64,000 nt of DNA from Halogeometricum limi. Lineage in GTDB: Archaea; Halobacteriota; Halobacteria; Halobacteriales; Haloferacaceae. This document shows, one piece after another, positions 26,355-36,023 of the stretch (within the stretch, counting starts at the first letter, position 1; each line of letters begins with the position of its first letter). The notes under the pieces were generated by a model, which had not been told where the DNA came from, searched no databases, and worked only from the letters and a program-made list of their open reading frames with translations. The translations under genes were made by a program, and so were the position numbers. The DNA is taken from contig NZ_FOYS01000003.1 of NCBI RefSeq assembly GCF_900115785.1, positions 372,001 through 436,000 of the forward strand, in the 5' to 3' direction.

Positions 26355-26711
26355 TCAGGCGGTTGTGAATTCAGTGAGCGAGTGGTTTGGACTGTCTCGG
26401 TTCCGCTTGCCGATCTGGATGAGCTCGAACGTATCTAAGGGATCGTCAAGCTCGTTGGAGAGCTGGGTCTGGACTGCAGTGGAGAAGCTGTCGACAGGAA
26501 TCGCGGTGAGCGCGTGCTGGGTGAGGGAGTAACTGGTTGCAAGGCTCGTCGGGGCGACGACGATGACATTCGACCCATCGACGTCGTCAAGCGCAAGTTG
26601 GGCATCTCGATACTGGAGTACAGTCGCATCTAGTTCATCGACGGGAAAGAGACAGCCAGCAGCACCGTATTCGATACTCTCCCCCGCCGACTCAAAATGC
26701 CCAATAGGCAT
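26355..26711 (-). CDS. Small hypothetical protein
   Basis: A 118-aa protein from the ATG at 26709-26711 (MPIGHFESAGES). A short alternating beta-alpha pattern (SNVIVVAPTSLATSYSL, then FELIQIGKR) is visible; no family recognised. It is on the same strand as the following genes, 51 bp upstream of the 89-aa protein. Confidence 0.5.
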   Translation of the reverse strand: MPIGHFESAGESIEYGAAGCLFPVDELDATVLQYRDAQLALDDVDGSNVIVVAPTSLATSYSLTQHALTAIPVDSFSTAVQTQLSNELDDPLDTFELIQIGKRNRDSPNHSLTEFTTA

Positions 26712-26899
26712 AATCAAATAGAAAACTATGTGTCTAGAGCATTAATCTTGTGGTGGATTGGCGACTTGATCTGCTGCTCACGGGTGTCCTGTTCCCTAGT
26801 TACACCATCCTTGACTTCCTAACCAGATGCTAGCCACCGCGATCTCTATGAATACTTAGAGCGGAGAGGTTCGCATCAAACAAAGCTGATGGATAGTAG

Positions 26900-29800
26900 T
26901 CAGTAGTCTATCCGGAGCTCACCATTATTTTGAATAGTGATTTCACCCCTGTCCGACATAGCGGCTAAGTTCGTGAATCGCTGGTCGATGTACACATGTG
27001 GTGTCCCAACCTGACAGACTGTGACGATACAGTAGTCATCTTGCTGCTCTCGTGCCCGGCCATACTCTGGGATTGTTAAATTGAAACTATCCATAGTGCC
27101 GACTGACGACTTTACTTCAATCCATATTTCGTCATTTTCAGAAGGCTGAATTTGAGCCAATAAGCTGTCCGCCTCGTTTGACATCCTGAAGTCTGCGCCC
27201 TCAACCAAAATATCGGAACCAAGGCTAGTGTCTCGTATATGCAGAACACGAACTGTCCAGTCAGGGCCTGTAATTTCGACTCCGGGCACGGCAGTCCCAT
27301 AACGATCCATTGACAACTGTGATTGCGGTTCAAGACCGTCGGAGTCGTGCGCATGCTCGGGAAGTTCCAGAAACGCGGGATTCCAGAACCACGTCACGGT
27401 ACACGGCTCCTCAGCGAGTGCAGTCCGAAGCTCATCAACCAGCGACGTTAGCACAAACTCCTCTCCCCATAGCCCAGCTTTCCAAGCGGCAGATCCACCA
27501 CCGCCGCCTCCACCTCCGCTCCCAGTGCCTCGCCGGGATTTGCTCCCTTCACCTTGGGAACGATCCCGTGAATCGGGTTTGTTTTCAATAGCGGTCCTAC
27601 TGCCTATCGAAGACGGCGAAACCTGCGATTCGAATGTAGATGACTGCGCGTCCGTATTCCGAGCCCCACTATTATGTCTGTTCTCCGATTCCTGATTTGA
27701 GGAGATTGCTTCGGGAGAGTTGGAATTCGAGTCTGCTGTCGAGCGCCTACCAGAGGAACTGTCTTCCACAGGAGACTTGGAAGAAGTGTCTGAGCCCATC
27801 GGCGGTGACTGGCCCGCCGTTTCAGGCTCGGCCGATGCTGGCTCCGAATTTGAAGACGGGTCCGAGGTTTCTGCGGATCCATCCGATGAGTTAGCCTCCT
27901 GAGGCCCCTCGATGGTGGTTGTTTTCGCGTCTCTCTCGTTCGGTTCGTTGGTAGTGGTAGTTATCTCGTCAGACTCAGACTTCGCAACGGACTCAATTGA
28001 TTCTGGACCAGTGGGTTCCGTCTTGGCGTCTGACTTTTTTTCTTGTGTGTCCGTTTCGAATTTCTCAATCGAATGGTCCGTGAACCAAACGAGATTGATG
28101 TCGTGATCGTCGAGATAGGCCTCAAGAAAGTCTGATTCTGCCCCGACTGCTCCAGATAATAACGATCTGAGTTCTCGATATTGGTCCAGAGGGAGTTGCA
28201 GTTCATCTGCAAGCTTCGTTGCTATGTCGTAGTACGACTCGGCCCCGGATGCTCTGAGAATCCGCGTGTTGGTGTGGTCTATGTAGGATTGCAAGGGAAG
28301 GCGCTCGGAGATCTTCTGATTGTTTAACGTATAGTATCCCTGTAGCGCATCATGCTGTTCGACGTGATACCGGCTAAGTGTCGTAAGCTCGTTTAGTTCG
28401 TCGTCTCGATTCCTGGGACTCGTCTCTATAAAACTTTGAGAGACTGTCAATAGCTTCCGGAGTCGGTCATCGTCAACGACCCTGTTCCATTCATCCGCTG
28501 GTTCCAAATTAGTGGCATCGGCAAGATCAAGCTCCACGGCAGCTCGAAGGTTTTCCAGCCCAAGGACTTCCCACAAAGGGATCAGCCGCTTCTGTGTCAG
28601 GTTTTGTGACTCGGGTTGTTGAATTACTCGGTGACCGATCTCTTGTTCTGTCGCCTCCAGAACACCCTCGTCGTAGCAATAGAAATCGATCTCGGTGAGT
28701 GGCACTGTTGTTCCCGAGTGGGTAGGTACGACAGCCTCTTGGCTAAGCCGTTTTAGTGCAGCTAAGTCGCGGAATTCATGCTCACTCAACTCATCAAGTT
28801 CATTCAATAGTTCTCGAAGAGTCTGGTTCCACGCTTTCGATGTCTCGTCGGTGAACTCCGTACCGGAGTGGCTGGCTAGGAAGTCTAGGCAGTCATCTAT
28901 TTCTACCCGCTTCTGTACGCCGACCCTCTCTTGCAGGAATTGGTGGTGACGGGTGTAGAGTGTTGATATTGAGACAAATTGGTCATCGAGACTGATTCCT
29001 TCAAGCACCACTTGTGGTGGCGTTCGGAATTGTGTCTCGGCTGCCTGAACGTACAGAAACGGAGCTTTCCGGAGTTCCGAAAGCAACCGTTCAGCCTCGT
29101 CGTCCGAACAATCGGCCAGACCAGCCTTGAACTGATCGAGCTGATCGTTAACCGCAGTTCGAATTTCACTCGGCTCACCATCACTCCAGACCGTGGGGGC
29201 CTGTGTGAGTAATTTCAGGACAGACGACGGATCTAACCGAGTGTTGATATTCAGACCATCATAGATCGCGTCTGAAAACGGGAGGTCATTGTTGAGGTAC
29301 CGCACGTCAGGCTGTCCCTGTGTTCGAGGGATGTCAAGCAGCAACACTGATGGGGGGCTTTTCGTTCCTGTTTTTGTTGGACACCATGCTGTGTTTCGAA
29401 TCCGATAAGCGAATTTGGACGGACATTGTGTCTCCTGCGATTTCTTGCGGAACGGATTTCCTTTCCCGTACTGGGCTGTGTAGTAGAGTTTCTTATACAG
29501 ACGATCTTCGTAGTAGTCCCAGCACGATGCAAGCATCGTTGCCAGCTCCCAGGACTGTGCCCCCGATTCTCTCCCTTTATCCGGAATGATGTCCAGCAAC
29601 TCTTCGAATGTGTCGCTGATTTCGTGATCAGAGAGCGCGTACCGATACCCCCTCAGCCATGTATCGTAGCTATCTCCCGAGTGTTTCGGTGCTTGCGGAA
29701 TATTAGTCGATGTGTCACCACACGAATCAAGTTCCGCCTCTAACTCGTCCTTATTACGGAATTTTTCACGTGTTTTCGTACCCTCCTCCGTTACTTCGAG

Positions 29801-31930
29801 TTTGTCTCTCACCCCCGCCTTCGTTAAGAAACTCGACCATGGTGATAGTGAGTCTCCTAACTCACGGTATGATGGCGTCACGAACTGCGCAGAGTCGATA
29901 TCCTCAAGAAGTATTTCCAGATCATAGTCCAAGCCATACGCCTTTGGGAGATAGAGCTCTGATGGCTTTTTATACACAGACTCGTCGCTGCTGGATGATT
30001 TAACCCTCAGCCGGATAGCATTCTTCTTACGCGCAACGCTCCGTCGGTGTTTGTTACTGATAACAAACTCCAGAAATGCATCCAACGTCGAATCAGCCTC
30101 GGCGCTTGGATTCTTAAAAGCATCCGCGATTATCTTGGTGATGATGTATTCATCTGCAACGACCGAGAGCCCTAATGCGTTCTCGAAAAAGGAACGAGCA
30201 TCAGCTGCGACTGCTTTGTGATCCTCCGCCTTGCCATTGCCATCCGGCTCGTCAAAAGTAAGGTCTACAAGCGTGATCCGATCAGTGAAAATCTCGTACT
30301 CATCTCCCCCGCTATCGGGCGGAAGAACCGGATCCGAATCCGTGTCATTGCTGCTGACTACAGCACCGGTTTGGAGTGGAACCAGCGGAATTTGCTTAAC
30401 TGCACTAAGGAACTCTCTCCGCTCATCATTGTAGGATCGTTTATCCCGATATGTGTCTTCCCACAATTCGTTGAAAAGGGCAGCCAAACGTAACAACTCG
30501 GAAGTTGACTTTTTGCGGTAAACATTACTATCCTGCCCAGCTTGGGCAAGACTATCAATCGTAAGCTCCTCAAGCAACCCCAACCCGACGAGATCATTGA
30601 GACACCGCTGCGTCAGCGAGTCTGCAGGATAATTAGTGTCCTCTCCGAGCAATTCTTGAACATCTGACTCAGAGAGCAGCTCTTCCAGTCGGGAGTCAGG
30701 CACAATGATCTGCTCAGGAAGGTAGTATTCCCCATCCTGACCTGGAATGCATTCGTGCTCCCTCAGAACATCCAAGATATCTTCCTGAATGCGCTGAAGA
30801 TGGGAATCAAGTGTTCTTCGAGTTGGCACAAGTTCCAGGAACGTGGTTGTGGATGAATCCCACTCTAAATAATACTCGACTGCCCTTTCAAAGACTGCAC
30901 TCACGAGGCCGAAAATCCACTGGTTGTACGGGCTCTTGGTATTATGCAGGCTGGAACGGTCAGAGTCAAGAAGAAAATCGGCTTGAATATCGAACGGAAT
31001 ATCCAGTTCCGTTTCTGTGGGGAAAAAATTGAACAGCCGACTGGGATCGTCTCCAGAGATTGGATTACCATCCTTATCCACGGGGAACGAAATCTTGATC
31101 GGCACCGGTTCATCTCGGAACTCCTCTTCGTTTTCTAAAGCGCGATGCTTGACTAACTCGGAAAATTCAGCCTCCGGTGGGACCTCCTCAATACCGAAAA
31201 TATGACGTCTCTCATGGAGGGTTTCATTCTCGTAAATCTCAACCTCAGTGAGCGCTCCCCTGGCCGTTTCTTCCCGTCGATAGGTTGTCCGCTCGCCGTG
31301 ATCAACGACACTGATTTTCGAGACGTTCCGGAGATACGGCATCAATCGAGGGAGAGACTCAATCTGCCCCATGAGCTGTGACCGATCATACTCCGTAAGG
31401 TCGGTGAAAGGCAACCTGACCTCGGTCGCAGGTGCGTACTTAATCTCATCAACGGCCGTCTCATCTACGAGATGTAGAGGTAGAACGCATCGGTCCCGCT
31501 TGAAGCCAAAGCGGAGGAATCCCGAACGAATCTGCGGGTGATCCGAGACGCTGAAAACAGACTTGAACCCACGGCCGAAGTGGCCAATATACCCCGGCTC
31601 TTGCTTTGTACTCTGTCCGATATGACATATGGCTTCGAACTCTTCTTCCAGAAGTGGTCGGCCATCATTCCGAACAACGAGTTCATCTTCTGAAATTAAG
31701 ATCTCGACTGTCTCACACTCCTTTACGTCATCAGCATTCTGCAACAGCTCAGGAATCACCTGTGCTGGAGTGTCAAGGTCCCGCTTGACATCCCGGTCGT
31801 AGTTATGAAACAGATCCTGAATGACATCATTGTCACTCTCATATCCCTCTAGGAGAGTCTGCCGGCTTTGCTCTACGAGCTCTCTTGCTTCATGTGGCGT
31901 TTGTGGGTGTTTTGGCGGGATTTCGGGCAT
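26900..31930 (-). CDS. Giant sacsin-type GHKL ATPase with C-terminal DUF3883 nuclease-like domain
   Basis: A 1676-aa protein. The N-terminus carries an Hsp90/sacsin-type ATPase: ELLQNADDVKECETVEI (N-box), LVVRNDGRPL, and IGHFGRGFKSVFSVSD (glycine-rich lid). A long helical middle of about 1100 residues is followed by a Ser/Glu/Pro-rich low-complexity linker (about 1270-1460), an eight-glycine run and a DUF3883-type domain. In that domain GSDILVEG and EIWIEVKSS give the D...ExK of PD-(D/E)xK nucleases. Such ATPase-nuclease giants are found in archaeal and bacterial defence islands. The ATP-driven part probably controls the nuclease; this is inference. Confidence 0.75.
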   Translation of the reverse strand: MPEIPPKHPQTPHEARELVEQSRQTLLEGYESDNDVIQDLFHNYDRDVKRDLDTPAQVIPELLQNADDVKECETVEILISEDELVVRNDGRPLLEEEFEAICHIGQSTKQEPGYIGHFGRGFKSVFSVSDHPQIRSGFLRFGFKRDRCVLPLHLVDETAVDEIKYAPATEVRLPFTDLTEYDRSQLMGQIESLPRLMPYLRNVSKISVVDHGERTTYRREETARGALTEVEIYENETLHERRHIFGIEEVPPEAEFSELVKHRALENEEEFRDEPVPIKISFPVDKDGNPISGDDPSRLFNFFPTETELDIPFDIQADFLLDSDRSSLHNTKSPYNQWIFGLVSAVFERAVEYYLEWDSSTTTFLELVPTRRTLDSHLQRIQEDILDVLREHECIPGQDGEYYLPEQIIVPDSRLEELLSESDVQELLGEDTNYPADSLTQRCLNDLVGLGLLEELTIDSLAQAGQDSNVYRKKSTSELLRLAALFNELWEDTYRDKRSYNDERREFLSAVKQIPLVPLQTGAVVSSNDTDSDPVLPPDSGGDEYEIFTDRITLVDLTFDEPDGNGKAEDHKAVAADARSFFENALGLSVVADEYIITKIIADAFKNPSAEADSTLDAFLEFVISNKHRRSVARKKNAIRLRVKSSSSDESVYKKPSELYLPKAYGLDYDLEILLEDIDSAQFVTPSYRELGDSLSPWSSFLTKAGVRDKLEVTEEGTKTREKFRNKDELEAELDSCGDTSTNIPQAPKHSGDSYDTWLRGYRYALSDHEISDTFEELLDIIPDKGRESGAQSWELATMLASCWDYYEDRLYKKLYYTAQYGKGNPFRKKSQETQCPSKFAYRIRNTAWCPTKTGTKSPPSVLLLDIPRTQGQPDVRYLNNDLPFSDAIYDGLNINTRLDPSSVLKLLTQAPTVWSDGEPSEIRTAVNDQLDQFKAGLADCSDDEAERLLSELRKAPFLYVQAAETQFRTPPQVVLEGISLDDQFVSISTLYTRHHQFLQERVGVQKRVEIDDCLDFLASHSGTEFTDETSKAWNQTLRELLNELDELSEHEFRDLAALKRLSQEAVVPTHSGTTVPLTEIDFYCYDEGVLEATEQEIGHRVIQQPESQNLTQKRLIPLWEVLGLENLRAAVELDLADATNLEPADEWNRVVDDDRLRKLLTVSQSFIETSPRNRDDELNELTTLSRYHVEQHDALQGYYTLNNQKISERLPLQSYIDHTNTRILRASGAESYYDIATKLADELQLPLDQYRELRSLLSGAVGAESDFLEAYLDDHDINLVWFTDHSIEKFETDTQEKKSDAKTEPTGPESIESVAKSESDEITTTTNEPNERDAKTTTIEGPQEANSSDGSAETSDPSSNSEPASAEPETAGQSPPMGSDTSSKSPVEDSSSGRRSTADSNSNSPEAISSNQESENRHNSGARNTDAQSSTFESQVSPSSIGSRTAIENKPDSRDRSQGEGSKSRRGTGSGGGGGGGGSAAWKAGLWGEEFVLTSLVDELRTALAEEPCTVTWFWNPAFLELPEHAHDSDGLEPQSQLSMDRYGTAVPGVEITGPDWTVRVLHIRDTSLGSDILVEGADFRMSNEADSLLAQIQPSENDEIWIEVKSSVGTMDSFNLTIPEYGRAREQQDDYCIVTVCQVGTPHVYIDQRFTNLAAMSDRGEITIQNNGELRIDY

Positions 31931-32237
31931 TTGTCTCTGAGTCAGTCGCTTAGTTGTGACGTGTCAACAATGCGAGAAGCGGGCCCATCAACAATCGGTT
32001 CGCTATTAGGCGTGGTTCCTGTGAATTTCCCTGGATATGGAATCGGGAGTTGACGTACAGTAGAATGACTCAAATGAGTGCCACCAACCATCTGTCGAGA
32101 GACGAGATTGAGAACGAAGGAACGGATTGAGCCCATTAATAGCAGGTTATCCTCAGCAGATACATTTAGATTTGGTGGAGTTTGTCAATTTGAAAGAACT
32201 CCTCGAACGCCCTCTGCATTCCAGAATCCTAATGCCT
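31931..32237. other. Intergenic region upstream of the giant ATPase
   Basis: About 300 bp without a gene. It contains the palindrome ACTCAAATGAGT (32068-32079) and an imperfect palindrome GTTGTGACGTGTCAAC (31953-31968) close to the ATPase start; both are possible operators for the minus-strand gene. Confidence 0.35.
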
Positions 32238-33308
32238 CTACAACGCGGAATTCACCTCCTGTAGCGCGTCGATTGCGTGCTGCAGATGCATACGCAGTTC
32301 ATCGTCGGCACCGCTCTCGGTCACAGCCTGACTTGCATCTTCACCGTTCTCATCCGAGGGCCGCGTTTCAGAGTCCGGCTCTGGCGTCCCCCACGTTTCC
32401 GTGCGGCCCAGCGAGTCAGGGTCTTGTTCGGTCACCGCATCAAGCCGCTGCTGTTCATCGCTCTCTCCCGCCGTTTTGTCGGTCGCTGTGGTGCTGCGTT
32501 CCGACCGGTCGCTGTCGGTCGGTCGCCCGCCGCGACTGAATGCTGACAGTGGGAAGTCGTACGCACAGGCGCGCTTGTGCTTGTTGAACGTCGTCCGGCG
32601 CGACACGTCGAGCACGTCAATGATGTCGCTACGGTCACACCCGCGGTCGAGCGCCTGCCGAACCTGCTCGTCCTCCATCCGCTGGAGCAACAGCTGCGGG
32701 TCGTCCGGGATGTGGCCGCGAGCCGAGTTCTCGATTTGTTCGACGAGCCCCCATTCCCCGGTTTCGACGTCCTTATCCACGATCTGCCGGTCGCGTGTCT
32801 TGACGAGGTTGTCGAGGCCCATCAGCACCCACAGGCGCTCGCGGATAGCTGACACCGACAGGTCCGTCGGGAGTCCGGACGCGATATCGCCCGTTCGCGC
32901 CGGACCGTGATCCGCGACGTACCGCAGGATCTCGATGTCCTGCGGAAGCAGCACGGTCTGATCCGCCTCCGTGATTTCGACCGGTGCGTCGTCTGGTGTT
33001 GCTTTCTGATGGAACCAGCTGTGACACGAGCGGCACAGCAACGTCAGATTCTCTAAGTCGTGCTCGTCCATCCCGTCCGGATTCCGTTCGATGTGGTGGA
33101 CGTGCAGCGTCGCTAATCCGCCTTTCTGCGGCCCGTACCGCCCGCACACTTGGCATCGGTGCCCGTAGTCCGACAACACGGTTGCTCGCGTCTCCGGGTC
33201 CACCGTTTCGTGGCACTCTTCAGGCGTCAATCGCTCCGCCGGTTCACCGCTCAATTCGCTCGTCTCCGGTCTCGTCGCGTCGTGATCGTGTGACTGTGTT
33301 TCTGTCAT
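32238..33308 (-). CDS. HNH endonuclease with winged-helix domain
   Basis: A 356-aa protein. Residues about 40-110 form a zinc-containing HNH domain: HRCQVCGRYG, HVHHIERNPDGMDEHDLENL, LLCRSCHSWFH. A winged helix follows (about 135-200, QDIEILRYVADHGPARTGDIA), then a second HTH-like part (DIIDVLDVSRRTTFNKHKRA) and an acidic low-complexity tail. This architecture recurs on haloarchaeal plasmids and proviruses. It lies 178 bp downstream of the RAMP operon on the same strand, and may or may not be part of it. Confidence 0.8.
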   Translation of the reverse strand: MTETQSHDHDATRPETSELSGEPAERLTPEECHETVDPETRATVLSDYGHRCQVCGRYGPQKGGLATLHVHHIERNPDGMDEHDLENLTLLCRSCHSWFHQKATPDDAPVEITEADQTVLLPQDIEILRYVADHGPARTGDIASGLPTDLSVSAIRERLWVLMGLDNLVKTRDRQIVDKDVETGEWGLVEQIENSARGHIPDDPQLLLQRMEDEQVRQALDRGCDRSDIIDVLDVSRRTTFNKHKRACAYDFPLSAFSRGGRPTDSDRSERSTTATDKTAGESDEQQRLDAVTEQDPDSLGRTETWGTPEPDSETRPSDENGEDASQAVTESGADDELRMHLQHAIDALQEVNSAL

Positions 33309-33486
33309 TCCTTGATTGCGAGTGGTCAGTTCTGCAGCTATTCACACCGCGCGGACGGGAAGTCGTGGAGTATCGCTTCAATCCGCAGCCCGTCGCCCCG
33401 CATCACCGCCCCCTACCACTTACCGGGAATCCGGCGGCACCACCCAGTCCCCCCGAACACCACAGTCAGTTCGACTCACCGGCATC

Positions 33487-34152
33487 TCACATCGACCTCG
33501 TTGGTGTGAGCGATTTCACCTTGAACTCAGACTTCGAACAGTACCGTTCGGCGACGCGACCAAGCGCCCGTGTCCGCAGCACATCCGCCACGTTATGCAG
33601 CACAAGCTCCGCGAACCGTCCGTCCTCGAACGCGGCGACGGCCTCTTTGCTGTCCGCGAACGGGTCCAGTTCACCGTACGACCCGTCGCACAGCACGTCG
33701 TACGCCGTCACGAGATCACCGTTCTCGTCACCATCCACCGTCGTGTTGAAGCGATCCGTGACGACCGGCATCACATCAGCGTACGGCACGTCCACGAACG
33801 GCCATCTTAAATCAGCCGCCGCGAACCGCGTCCGCAGGAACGGCAAGTCGAACCCGCCGTTCCACCGCTCACCATTGTACGCCACGAGCAACACGTCACT
33901 ATCACTGAACCGCTCCGCAACGAACTCCGACACCGCGACCAGCAACTGCTGCTCAGACGCGTGCGTAGACACACGCACGAGCGTCTCCGACACCTCGGAC
34001 TCAACCACCGACTCAATCCCCGGCGCGTCCCGCTCGCCAGTCTGCACGAACACGCGCACACCCATCGGCACCGCGAACCCAACCGTCGTCACCTCGTCAG
34101 CAACGTTGAAGCCAGTCGTTTCGATGTCAAACGCGACTTGCTCCAACACCAT
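33487..34152 (-). CDS. DEDDh-type 3'-5' exonuclease, RAMP operon gene 6
   Basis: A 221-aa RNase H-fold exonuclease. Exo I is FDIETTGFN (Asp and Glu), exo II is YNGERWNGGFD, and exo III is HNVAD (HxxxD), giving the DEDDh set. The ATG at 34152 overlaps the stop of the Cas5-like gene (TGATG); a GTG one codon upstream is an alternative. Translational coupling to a RAMP gene makes it the probable nuclease of the module, in place of Cas10 HD or Cas3. RNA or DNA preference is unknown. Confidence 0.78.
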   Translation of the reverse strand: MVLEQVAFDIETTGFNVADEVTTVGFAVPMGVRVFVQTGERDAPGIESVVESEVSETLVRVSTHASEQQLLVAVSEFVAERFSDSDVLLVAYNGERWNGGFDLPFLRTRFAAADLRWPFVDVPYADVMPVVTDRFNTTVDGDENGDLVTAYDVLCDGSYGELDPFADSKEAVAAFEDGRFAELVLHNVADVLRTRALGRVAERYCSKSEFKVKSLTPTRSM

Positions 34153-35081
34153 CACGCATCACCGCCCGAAGCGGCAGCCGTACGCTCCGGCACCCGATCC
34201 GCACCGCACGGGCGCAGCCGGAACTCGCCGAACCCGAACCGTGAATGCGTCCCGACACGCGTTACACCGTTCTTCGCCGTCCGCACCGCGTCGCCCCCGT
34301 CGTACTCGACGACCTGCCCGTGATCAACCGTCGCCACAGCGTGCGACTCGTCACCATTCACGAGGCGTGTCTCCCGACGACGCAACCCGTCAGCCGGCAC
34401 GCCCCACCACCACGGTACCGACTGCGAATCCGCGTCCGGAGCCTCACTCGCCAGGACGTACGGCGTCACAAGCTCTAACTGCAACCCGTCAGCCTCTCGC
34501 ACCCCAGAGTAATCCAACGCATCGAGATCCACGAGCTGCGTCTCCACCACAGACACCTCCCCGAACCCGTAGTTCCGCGCCCCACCGAGCTGCAATCCAT
34601 CGAGCACGTCCTCGGACACCGGCACGACACCGTCCACGTCACTGTGCACGTAACAGTGCACGTACCACGACACCGAACGGCGTTGCTTCCGCTGGCCTTC
34701 CGGTCGCCCAAACCACGTCTCCGGCGCGAATGCCACACGCCCACCATGCGACTGCACCGGCAGCACGTTATGCGCATCCCGCGGCCGCGACGACAGTAAC
34801 CACCGCTGCGCCGCATCCCTGAACACGAACAAATCCTCATACGCATTCACCTCAGGCAGCGACTTCCCGAGCTTCCCCGCGTACCCATCCTGCGAGGCAT
34901 CCTCCGGGAACTCACCGTACTCACCCGGCACGAACACGCCGTGACTCACGTGCAGCGACCGTCGCGTCCGCTCATCAACACGCGACGCAACCGCATTGAA
35001 CACCGCGTTCCCCGACACGAAGTACGGATGCCCGAAGTACGGCGACTCCACCTCGAACAACACCTGCTGTACCACCGTCAC
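34152..35081 (-). CDS. RAMP-superfamily protein (Cas5-like), RAMP operon gene 5
   Basis: About 309 aa from a GTG at 35081 (VTVVQQVLFEVESP); an earlier GTG at 35123 would add 14 residues read through a direct repeat. It begins with a ferredoxin-like strand (VLFEVESPYFGHPYFVSG) and has two glycine-rich loops, LQLGGARNYGFGEV (about residue 150) and THSRFGFGEFRLRP near the C-terminus; the latter is the hallmark G-loop of RAMPs such as Cas5 and Cas6. No catalytic His triad for crRNA processing is evident, so binding RNA or its 5' handle is more likely. Its neighbours are another RAMP and an exonuclease. Confidence 0.62.
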   Translation of the reverse strand: MTVVQQVLFEVESPYFGHPYFVSGNAVFNAVASRVDERTRRSLHVSHGVFVPGEYGEFPEDASQDGYAGKLGKSLPEVNAYEDLFVFRDAAQRWLLSSRPRDAHNVLPVQSHGGRVAFAPETWFGRPEGQRKQRRSVSWYVHCYVHSDVDGVVPVSEDVLDGLQLGGARNYGFGEVSVVETQLVDLDALDYSGVREADGLQLELVTPYVLASEAPDADSQSVPWWWGVPADGLRRRETRLVNGDESHAVATVDHGQVVEYDGGDAVRTAKNGVTRVGTHSRFGFGEFRLRPCGADRVPERTAAASGGDA

Positions 35082-35118
35082 ACCACCACCCCCGCGAATC
35101 CACTGCCACACCCACCTG

Positions 35119-35191
35119 GACACACCCCGTTTCCAGTGTCATCTACGCAGCGACCACCCACTCCCAGACACACCCTGTTTCCAGTGCCATC
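35119..35191. repeat. Two 25-bp direct repeats, 48-bp period, before the Cas5-like gene
   Basis: Copies at 35119-35143 and 35167-35191 differ at two positions and share the core GTTTCCAGTG flanked by GACACACCC and an imperfect CAT box; 23 bp of unrelated sequence separates them. They occupy the only sizeable gap (150 bp) inside the RAMP operon. They might be a transcript-processing or binding site, or a chance tandem duplication. Confidence 0.6.
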
Positions 35192-35231
35192 GCCGAAATC
35201 ACGCGAACCAGGCTCGCTGCCGCCTGTCCAG

Positions 35232-36023
35232 TCACACGCCACGCGACTCACCTCCCAGGACAGCACCACTCGTCGCCGGCGTCGACGACGTGAACGCCGC
35301 CACGAACTCCTCGATGTACTGGAGCGCCGTCGACCACGACCGAATCCTTCTGAGCTGCGCATCCAACACGCGCCACTCCCTCGACTCACCCACATCAAAC
35401 GGTAGCGCCGGGAGCCGCGACCACACATCCGCAAACGACCGCGCCGGCACATCACCAAGCCGCGCCGCCACCCGGTCACCCGGCTCACCCGTCACCGTCA
35501 ACGCGAACGAGTCCGTCGCCAGCACCGTTCGATGCGGCGTTACTGCATCCGCGTCCGCAACCGCCAGGTACACGTCGCCGAACTCGAACCCAGCCCGGTA
35601 ACTATCCAGCAACGCCGCTACGAGCAACGTGTGGTACTTCAGCGACGTGTACGGGTAATACGGCGACTCATTGACGCCAGCCGGCACCGACGACGCCAAC
35701 CACGCCGCATGCGCCGCCTCAGCATCCGCAATCCCAACCAGTTCCCGCAACGACTCCCCAGCACCCCCAGACACGCTCGTCGACACAACCTCACCAGTCA
35801 ACAACGACACTCGCCGCCACGACGCCTGCGCGTCCAGCGTCTGCTCCGGCGACCCGCGCGGCCGACTCAACAACGCCGCATCCCCATCCGCACCCAACGG
35901 TACGTCCTCGTTCACCTGGACCTCGTTGAACCACAACGCCGCGGCCTCATGTCCCCGCGACCGAGCCTTATGCACGTCGTGCCTGTACACCGCCACCATC
36001 GGCTCGACTCCCGACTCAGTCAT
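35232..36023 (-). CDS. Unknown protein of the RAMP operon (gene 4)
   Basis: A 263-aa protein from the ATG at 36021-36023 (MTESGVEPMVAV), which overlaps the end of the small acidic gene by 8 bp. No family recognised. Notable stretches are SPYYPYTSLKYHTLLVAALL around residue 120, which could be a helix of a RAMP-associated subunit, and LRRIRSWSTALQYIEEF near the C-terminus. The open frame extends upstream to 36260 but is arginine-rich there and is a shadow of the overlapping gene. Its conserved-looking position makes it a likely subunit of the same complex. Confidence 0.65.
   Translation of the reverse strand: MTESGVEPMVAVYRHDVHKARSRGHEAAALWFNEVQVNEDVPLGADGDAALLSRPRGSPEQTLDAQASWRRVSLLTGEVVSTSVSGGAGESLRELVGIADAEAAHAAWLASSVPAGVNESPYYPYTSLKYHTLLVAALLDSYRAGFEFGDVYLAVADADAVTPHRTVLATDSFALTVTGEPGDRVAARLGDVPARSFADVWSRLPALPFDVGESREWRVLDAQLRRIRSWSTALQYIEEFVAAFTSSTPATSGAVLGGESRGV

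Noticed and set aside
32984-34822. 612-codon plus-strand ORF
   Set aside because: Runs across three minus-strand genes with clear motifs; Thr/Ser/Pro/Arg-rich and without domains.
35078-35488. 136-codon minus-strand ORF covering the 25-bp repeats
   Set aside because: Mostly arginine-rich and out of frame with the 263-aa gene; only its end crosses the repeats. I kept the repeats as a DNA feature.
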